Assembly (NCBI GenBank): GCA_964057225.1
Contig: OZ059900.1
Location: 1,622,501-1,686,500 of the forward strand
Origin: Auanema rhodensis
Taxonomy: Eukaryota; Nematoda; Chromadorea; Rhabditida; Rhabditidae
DNA: 64,000 nucleotides
Reading direction: 5' to 3'
Shown here: positions 56,001-64,000 of the stretch, piece after piece
Numbering within the stretch: position 1 is the first letter of the stretch
Layout of the letters: every line of letters starts with the position of its first letter
Position numbers and translations under genes: made by a program
Notes under the pieces: model-generated
The model's input: only the letters and a program-made list of their open reading frames with translations
What the model was told of the DNA's origin: nothing
The model's database searches: none

Positions 56001-59000
56001 AGTCTATTTTTACAAGTTTGCACTGATATTTATTCATTTTGATCAAAAAAAGGTCGAAAATAGAAAAATTTTTTGAAATTTCCGAGTTTTGAGTCCAATT
56101 TGGCTAAATCGCTCATATATATGATCAAAAGCATAGTTTTATTGTCTATGACAACAAAAGTCATCAATTAAATGCTAGTGATGTTTAAATACTGATTTTC
56201 GCTCAAATAGCATTACTACACTAAGTATGGTCGTTTTTATGCCTTTAACACCATATACTCACCGATTTTTGGTACAAAATCTGTAATACTTGTGAATTTT
56301 GATCATATTCGTTAAGATTTGAGAATCGAACATACAATACACAAAATCAGTCTATTTTTATGAGCTTGCACTGATATTTATTCATTTTGATCAAAAAAGG
56401 TCGAAAATAGAAAGAATTTTTGAAATTTCCGAGTTTTGAGTCTAATTTGGCTAAATCGCTCATATACATGATCAGAAGCATAGTTTTATTGTCTATGACA
56501 ACAAAAGTCATCAATTAAACGCTAGTGATGTTTAAATACTGATTTTCGCTCAAATAGCATTACTACACTAAGTATGGTCGTTTTTATGCCTTTAACACCA
56601 TATACTCACCGATTTTTGGTACACAATCTGTAATACTCGTAAATTTTGATCATATTCGTTAAAATTTGAAAATCAAACACACAATAAACAAAATCAGTCT
56701 ATTTTTATGAGCTTGCACTGATATTTATTCATTTTGATCAAAAAAGGTCGAAAATAGAAAGAATTTTTGAAATTTCCGAGTTTTGAGTCTAATTTGGCTA
56801 AATCGCTCATATATATGATCAAAAGCATAGTTTTACTGTCTATGATAACAAAAGTCTTCAAATATACACTAATAATGTGTAAATCACTGAATTTCACTAA
56901 AATGCATTACTACACTAAGTATGGTCGTTTTTATGCCTTTAACACCATATACTCACCGATTTTTGGTACAAAATCTGTGATACTCGTAAATTTTGATCAT
57001 ATTCGGTGAGATTCGAGGATCGAACACACAATACACGAAATAAGTTTATTTTGACGAGTTTGCACTGATATTTATTCATTTTGATCAAAAAAGGTCGAAA
57101 ATAGAAAGAATTTTTGAAATTTCCGAGTTTTGAGTCTAATTTGGCTAAATCGCTCATATACATGATCAGAAGCATAGTTTTATTGTCTATGACAACAAAA
57201 GTCATCAATTAAACGCTAGTGATGTTTAAATACTGATTTTCGCTCAAATAGCATTACTACACTAAGTATGGTCGTTTTTATGCCTTTAACACCATATACT
57301 CACCGATTTTTGGTACACAATCTGTAATACTCGTAAATTTTGATCATATTCGTTAAGATTTGAGAATCGAACATACAATACACAAAATCAGTCTATTTTT
57401 ATGAGCTTGCACTGATATTTATTCATTTTGATCAAAAAAGGTCGAAAATAGAAAGAATTTTTGAAATTTCCGAGTTTTGAGTCTAATTTGGCTAAATCGC
57501 TCATATATATGATCAAAAGCATAGTTTTACTGTCTATGATAACAAAAGTCTTCAAATATACACTAATAATGTGTAAATCACTGAATTTCACTCAAATGCA
57601 TTACTACACTAAGTATGGTCGTTTTTATGCCTTTAACACCATATACTCACCGATTTTTGGTACAAAATCTGTAATACTTGTAAATTTTGATCATATTCGT
57701 TAAGATTCGAGAATCAAACACACAATACACGAAATAAGTTTATTTTTACGAGTTTGCACTGATATTTATTCATTTTGATCAAAAAAGGTCGAAAATAGAA
57801 AGAATTTTTGAAATTTCCGAGTTTTGAGTCTAATTTGGCTAAATCGCTCATATACATGATCAGAAGCATAGTTTTATTGTCTATGACAACAAAAGTCATC
57901 AATTAAACGCTAGTGATGTTTAAATACTGATTTTCGCTCAAATAGCATTACTACACTAAGTATGGTCGTTTTTATGCCTTTAACACCATATACTCACCGA
58001 TTTTTGGTACAAAATCTGTAATACTCGTAAATTTTGATCATATTCGGTGAGATTCGAGAATCAGCCACACAATACACGAAATAAGTTTATTTTTACGAGT
58101 TTGCACTGATATTTATTCATTTTGATCAAAAAAGGTCGAAAATAGAAAGAATTTTTGAAATTTCCGAGTTTTGAGTCTAATTTGGCTAAATCGCTCATAT
58201 ATATGATCAAAAGCATAGTTTTATTGTCTATGACAACAAAAGTCATCAATTAAACGCTAGTGATGTTTAAATACTGAATTTCGCTCAAATAGCATTACTA
58301 CACTAAGTATGGTCGTTTTTATGCCTTTAACACCATATACTCACCGATTTTTGGTACAAAATCTGTAATACTCGTAAATTTTGATCATATTCGGTGAGAT
58401 TCGAGAATCAAACACACAATACACGAAATAAGTTTATTTTTACGAGTTTGCACTGATATTTATTCATTTTGATCAAAAAAGGTCGAAAATAGAAAGAATT
58501 TTTGAAATTTACGAGTTTTGAATCTAATTTGGCTAAATCGCTCATATATATGATCAAAAGCATAGTTTTACTGTCTATGATAACAAAAGTCTTCAAATAT
58601 ACACTAATAATGATTAAATCACTGAATTTCACTAAAATAGCATTACTACACTAAGTATGGTCGTTTTTATGCCTTTAACACCATATACTCACCGATTTTT
58701 GGTACAAAATCTGTGATACTCGTAAATTTTGATCATATTCGGTGAGATTCGAGAATCAAACACACAATACACGAAATAAGTTTATTTTTACGAGTTTGCA
58801 CTGATATTTATTCATTTTGATCAAAAAAGGTCGAAAATAGAAAGAATTTTTGAAATTTCCGAGTTTTGAGTCTAATTTGGCTAAATCGCTCATATACATG
58901 ATCAGAAGCATAGTTTTATTGTCTATGACAACAAAAGTCATCAATTAAACGCTAGTGATGTTTAAATACTGATTTTCGCTCAAATAGCATTACTACACTA

Positions 59001-59073
59001 AGTATGGTCGTTTTTATGCCTTTAACACCATATACTCACCGATTTTTGGTACAAAATCTGTAATACTCGTAAA
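53073..59073. repeat. Large duplication, copy 2 (6001 bp)
   Basis: This is the second copy of 46820-52820. Rare features shared by both copies include ATCAGCCACAC (58063 region), the seven-A run with GAAAAATTTTTTG (56041 region), ACTGGTATTT (55328 region), AACAAACGTC (55456 region) and TTTTTTAATTTTCC (55721 region). Copy 2 carries CATACATAAG (53684) and ACTAAAATAGC (58634) as probable private changes. After 59073 the sequence continues as type F, where copy 1 continued as type T. Confidence 0.9.
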
Positions 59074-62000
59074 TTTTGATCATATTCGTTAAGATTAGAA
59101 AATCAAACACACAATAAACAAAATCAGTCTATTTTTATGAGTTTGCACTGATATATATTCATTTTGATCAAAAAAGGTCGAAAATAGAAAGAATTTTCGA
59201 ATTTTCCGAGTTTTGAGTCTAATTTGGCTAAATCGCTCATATATATGATCAGAAGCATAGTTTTATTGTATATGACAACAAAAGTCATTAGTTAAACACT
59301 AATGATGTTTAAATCACTAAATTTCGCTCAAATAGCATTACTACACTAAGTATGGTCGTTTTTATGCCTTTAACACCATATACTCACCGATTTTTGGTAC
59401 AAAATCTGTGATACTCGTAAATTTTGATCATATTCGGTGAGATTCGAGAATCAAACACACAATACACGAAATAAGTCTATTTTTATGAGTTTGCACTGAT
59501 ATTTATTCATTTTGATCAAAAAAGGTCGAAAATAGAAAGAATTTTTGAATTTTCCGAGTTTTGAGTCCAATTGGGCTAAATCGCTCATATATATGATCAA
59601 AAGCATAGTTTTACTGTCTATGATAACAAAAGTCTTCAAATATACACTAATAATGATTTAATCACTGAATTTCACTCAAATAGCAATACTACACTAAGTA
59701 TGGTCGTTTTTATGCCTTTAACACCATATACTCACCGATTTTTGGTACAAAATCTGTGATACTCGTAAATTCTGATCATATTCGGTGAGATTCGAGAATC
59801 AAACACACAATACACGAAATAAGTTTATTTTTACGAGTTTGCACTGATATTTATTCATTTTGATCAAAAAAGGTCGAAAATAGAAAGAATTTTTGAAATT
59901 TCCGAGTTTTGAGTCTAATTTGGCTAAATCGCTCATATATATGATCAAAAGCATAGTTTTACTGTCTATGATAACAAAAGTCTTCAAATATACACTAATA
60001 ATGTGTAAATCACTGAATTTCACTCAAATAGCATTACTACACTAAGTATGGTCGTTTTTATGCCTTTAACACCATATACTCACCGATTTTTGGTACAAAA
60101 TCTGTGATACTCGTAAATTTTGATCATATTCGGTGAGATTCGAGAATCAAACACACAATACACGAAATAAGTTTATTTTTACGAGTTTGCACTGATATTT
60201 ATTCATTTTGATCAAAAAAGGTCGAAAATAGAAAGAATTTTTGAAATTTCCGAGTTTTGAGTCTAATTTGGCTAAATCGCTCATATATATGATCAAAAGC
60301 ATAGTTTTATTGTCTATGACAACAAAAGTCATCAATTAAACGCTAGTGATGTTTAAATACTGAATTTCGCTCAAATAGCATTACTACACTAAGTATGGTC
60401 GTTTTTATGCCTTTAACACCATATACTCACCGATTTTTGGTACAAAATCTGTAATACTCGTAAATTTTGATCATATTCGTTAAGATTTGAGAATCAAACA
60501 TACAATACACAAAATCAGTCTATTTTTATGAGCTTGCACTGATATATATTCATTTTGATCAAAAAAGGTCGAAAATAGAAAGAATTTTTGAAATTTACGA
60601 GTTTTGAATCTAATTTGGCTAAATCGCTCATATATATGATCAAAAGCATAGTTTTACTGTCTATGATAACAAAAGTCTTCAAATATACACTAATAATGAT
60701 TAAATCACTGAATTTCACTCAAATAGCATTACTACACTAAGTATGGTCGTTTTTATGCCTTTAACACCATATACTCACCGATTTTTGGTACAAAATCTGT
60801 GATACTCGTAAATTTTGATCATATTCGGTGAGATTCGAGAATCAAACACACAATACACGAAATAAGTTTATTTTTACGAGTTTGCACTGATATTTATTCA
60901 TTTTGATCAAAAAAGGTCGAAAATAGAAAGAATTTTTGAAATTTCCGAGTTTTGAGTCTAATTTGGCTAAATCGCTCATATACATGATCAGAAGCATAGT
61001 TTTATTGTCTATGACAACAAAAGTCATCAATTAAACGCTAGTGATGTTTAAATACTGATTTTCGCTCAAATAGCATTACTACACTAAGTATGGTCGTTTT
61101 TATGCCTTTAACACCATATACTCACCGATTTTTGGTACAAAATCTGTGATACTCGTAAATTTTGATCATATTCGGTGAGATTCGAGAATCAAACACACAA
61201 TACACGAAATAAGTCTATTTTTATGAGTTTGCACTGATATTTATTCATTTTGATCAAAAAAGGTCGAAAATAGAAAGAATTTTTGAATTTTCCGAGTTTT
61301 GAGTCCAATTGGGCTAAATCGCTCATATATATGATCAAAAGCATAGTTTTATTGTCTATGACAACAAAAGTCATCAATTAAACGCTAGTGATGTTTAAAT
61401 ACTGAATTTCGCTCAAATAGCATTACTACACTAAGTATGGTCGTTTTTATGCCTTTAACACCATATACTCACCGATTTTTGGTACAAAATCTGTGATACT
61501 CGTAAATTTTGATCATATTCGGTGAGATTCGAGGATCGAACACACAATACACGAAATAAGTTTATTTTGACGAGTTTGCACTGATATTTATTCATTTTGA
61601 TCAAAAAAGGTCGAAAATAGAAAGAATTTTTGAAATTTCCGAGTTTTGAGTCTAATTTGGCTAAATCGCTCATATATATGATCAAAAGCATAGTTTTACT
61701 GTCTATGATAACAAAAGTCTTCAAATATACACTAATAATGATTTAATCACTGAATTTCACTCAAATAGCATTACTACACTAAGTATGGTCGTTTTTATGC
61801 CTTTAACACCATATACTCACCGATTTTTGGTACAAAATCTGTGATACTCGTAAATTCTGATCATATTTGGTGAGATTCGAGAATCAAACACACAATACAC
61901 GAAATAAGTTTATTTTTACGAGTTTGCACTGATATTTATTCATTTTGATCAAAAAAGGTCGAAAATAGAAAGAATTTTTGAAATTTCCGAGTTTTGAGTC

Positions 62001-62202
62001 TAATTTGGCTAAATCGCTCATATATATGATCAAAAGCATAGTTTTATTGTCTATGACAACAAAAGTCATCAATTAAACGCTAGTGATGTTTAAATACTGA
62101 ATTTCGCTCAAATAGCATTACTACACTAAGTATGGTCGTTTTTATGCCTTTAACACCATATACTCACCGATTTTTGGTACAAAATCTGTAATACTCGTAA
62201 AT
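59074..62202. repeat. A-H type monomers F-E-D-B-C-A-E'-D'-D/B
   Basis: The monomers at 59075, 59423, 59771, 60119, 60466, 60814, 61161, 61508 and 61856 follow the 30578-32550 order from 59771 on. F has a private AAGATTAGAAAATC near 59095. The monomer at 61856 has the D front that normally follows D' (CATATTTGGTGAG) but a B tail, so one monomer has been lost by fusion compared with 6255-6949. Confidence 0.8.
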
Positions 62203-64000
62203 TTTGATCATATTCGTTAAGATTTGAGAATCAAACATACAATACACAAAATCAGTCTATTTTTATGAGCTTGCACTGATATATATTCATTTTGATCAAA
62301 AAAGGTCGAAAATAGAAAGAATTTTTGAAACTTACGAGTTTTGAGTCTAATTTGGCTAAATCGCTCATATATATGATCAGAAGCATAGTTTTATTGTCTA
62401 TGACAACGAAAGTCATTAATTAAACACTAATGATGTTTAAATCACTAAATTTCGCTCAAATAGCATTACTACACTAAGTATGGTCGTTTTTATGCCTTTA
62501 ACACCATATACTCACCGATTTTTGGTACAAAATCTGTGATACTCGTAAATTTTGATCATATTCGTTAAGATTCGAAAATCAAACACACAATACACGAAAT
62601 AAGTTTATTTTTACAAGTTTGCACTGATATTTATTCATTTTGATCAAAAAAGGTCGAAAATAGAAAGAATTTTTGAAATTTCCGAGTTTTGAGTCTAATT
62701 TGGCTAAATCGCTCATATATATGATCAAAAGCATAGTTTTACTGTCTATGATAACAAAAGTCTTCAAATATACACTAATAATGATTAAATCACTGAATTT
62801 CACTCAAATAGCATTACTACACTAAGTATGGTCGTTTTTATGCCTTTAACACCATATACTCACCGATTTTTGGTACAAAATCTGTAATACTCGTAAATTT
62901 TGATCATATTCGGTGAGATTCGAGAATCAAACACACAATACACGAAATAAGTTTATTTTGACGAGTTTGCACTGATATTTATTCATTTTGATCAAAAAAG
63001 GTCGAAAATAGAAAGAATTTTTGAATTTTCCGAGTTTTGAGTCCAATTGGGCTAAATCGCTCATATATATGATCAAAAGCATAGTTTTACTGTCTATGAT
63101 AACAAAAGTCTTCAAATATACACTAATGATGTGTAAATCACTGAATTTCACTCAAATAGCTTTACTACACTAAGTATGGTCGTTTTTATGCCTTTAACAC
63201 CATATACTCACCGATTTTTGGTACAAAATCTGTAATACTCGTAAATTTTGATCATATTCGTTAAGATTTGAGAATCAAACATACAATACACAAAATCAGT
63301 CTATTTTTATGAGCTTGCACTGATATATATTCATTTTGATCAAAAAAGGTCGAAAATAGAAAGAATTTTTGAAATTTCCGAGTTTTGAGTCTAATTTGGC
63401 TAAATCTCTCATATATATGATCAAAAGCATAGTTTTACTGTCTATGATAACAAAAGTCTTCAAATATACACTAATAATGTGTAAATCACTGAATTTCACT
63501 CAAATAGCTTTACTACACTAACTATGGTCGTTTTTATGCCTTTAACACCATATACTCAACGATTTTTGGTACAAAATCTGTAATACTCGTAAATTTTGAT
63601 CATATTCGTTAAGATTTGAGAATCAAACATACAATACACAAAATCAGTCTATTTTTATGAGCTTGCACTGATATATATTCATTTTGATCAAAAAAGGTCG
63701 AAAATAGAAAGAATTTTTGAAATTTCCGAGTTTTGAGTCTAATTTGGCTAAATCGCTCATATATATGATCAGAAGCATAGTTTTATTGTCTATGACAACA
63801 AAAATCATCAATTAAACGCTAGTGATGTTTAAATACTGATTTTCGCTCAAATAGCATTACTACACTAAGTATGGTCGTTTTTATGCCTTTAACACGATAT
63901 ACTCACCGATTTTTGGTACAAAATCTGTAATACTCGTAAAATTTGATCATATTTGTTAAGATTTGAGAATCAAACACACAATACACAAAATCAGTCTATT
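62203..64000. repeat. G-X-Y-R-S series, cut by the window edge within T
   Basis: From about 62000 to the end the sequence follows 36640-38632 at an offset of 25368 bp (73 monomers). The markers AACGAAAGTC (G), ACAAGTTTG (X), ACTAATGATG with AGCTTTACTAC (Y), AAATCTCTC (R), AAAAATCATC (S) and TAAAATTTGATC (T) appear in order. Private changes include GAAACTTACGAG near 62331 and AACACGATAT near 63896. The pentamer array may resume beyond the window. Confidence 0.82.

Larger units (their letters stand above)
1..64000. repeat. Satellite DNA array, 347/348-bp monomer, about 184 tandem copies
   Basis: The same AT-rich unit recurs head to tail from the first to the last base with no interruption and no inversion. 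Monomer starts at TTTGATCAT can be followed at 1, 348, 695, 1042, 1389, 1736 and 2084, and then every 347 or 348 bases to the last start near 63942. Almost all differences between copies are single-base substitutions, and indels are one base long. The length of about two nucleosomes, the array size and the absence of genes are typical of eukaryotic centromeric or pericentromeric satellites; that location is inferred, not seen. The array continues past both window edges. I do not recognise the family or the species. Confidence 0.98.

Noticed and set aside
817-57703. 80-residue plus-strand open frames at 817, 27575, 28617, 29311, 50514, 51208, 56767 and 57461
   Set aside because: All lie in monomers with the one-base deletion that gives AAATGCATT. 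The deletion joins two frames by chance. They overlap the minus-strand frames and show no sign of selection.
46820-59073. The 6-kb duplication as an assembly error
   Set aside because: It cannot be excluded without reads, but the four single-base differences and the distinct 252-bp junction sequence argue for two real copies rather than one copy written twice.
744-63499. Repeated 62-101 residue open frames on the minus strand, most beginning MMTFVV, MKTFVI or MKFSDL
   Set aside because: They recur once per satellite monomer in the same frame and exist because the repeat happens to lack stops there. Their ends shift with single-base variants (for example TCAAAC to TCGAAC removes a stop and lengthens the frame to 89-101 residues). 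Differences between copies often change the residue (K/Q, N/K, G/V, I/M, S/F). Types F, G, H, S and T lack the frame. No ribosome-binding or promoter context and no known domain is seen.
1-64000. CRISPR array
   Set aside because: The repeat is regular, but the whole 347-bp unit is repeated, there are no short repeats with unique spacers, and no cas gene is present.
1-64000. Telomere repeats, rRNA, tRNA or LTR retrotransposon sequence
   Set aside because: No TTTAGGG, TTAGGG or TTAGG tandem, no cloverleaf-like sequence, no long open frame and no terminal repeats were seen at any point.
1-64000. Identification of the host species or a named satellite family
   Set aside because: The monomer is not one I can place with confidence. 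Size and composition fit many plants and invertebrates. A database search with the 1389-1735 monomer would decide it.

Overview
The whole window is one uninterrupted, head-to-tail array of a single AT-rich satellite repeat. The monomer is 347 or 348 bp, all copies lie in the same orientation, and about 184 copies fit in the 64 kb. A hand count of one monomer (1389-1735) gives 100 G+C out of 347 bases (28.8%). I see no protein-coding gene, rRNA, tRNA, transposon, CRISPR array or unique sequence, and neither array edge is in the window. A tandem repeat of this size and monomer length (about two nucleosomes) indicates a eukaryotic (peri)centromeric or other heterochromatic block. A plant is my first guess and an invertebrate is possible. 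I do not recognise the satellite family, so the species is left open.

In the phase used here each monomer begins at TTTGATCAT (1, 348, 695, 1042, 1389, 1736, 2084 and so on). I sorted monomers by eye into sequence types, each given with an example start: A 1042, B 1389, C 1736, F 2431, E 2779, E' 5560, D' 5907, D 6255, G 6950, H 7298, A* 11814, A' 13203, P 26758, U 27105, V 27453, X 37183, Y 37531, R 37879, S 38226, T 38574, Q 43789. Types differ mainly in a 5' module (offset about 10-60) and a 3' module (offset about 205-258). The last 85 bp or so are nearly invariant.

Layout. 1-1041 holds three monomers related to the U/V/D' group. 1042-25019 is an A-H domain with higher-order units: trimer AFE x2 (2084-4169), pentamer DBAGH x2 (8340-11813), hexamer A-A'-E-D-B-C x2 (12856-17027) plus a third copy (20501-22586), and tetramer A-A*-B-C at 17028 and 19112. 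25020-26757 is an X/R/S/T/E stretch. 26758-28841 is an almost perfect P-U-V trimer duplication. 28842-36834 returns to A-H types. 36835-43440 is a pentamer R-S-T-E-G nested in a 12-mer. 43441-46819 is the more diverged P/Q subfamily. 46820-52820 and 53073-59073 are two 6001-bp copies with only four differences seen. 59074-62202 is A-H again, and 62203-64000 restarts the G-X-Y-R-S series.

There are no genes working together here. The content of the window is evolutionary and structural: nested higher-order repeats, chimeric monomers, conserved short palindromes and phased A-tracts, and variants concentrated at CpG sites. The 62-101 residue open frames that recur on both strands are by-products of the repeat and are not called as genes.
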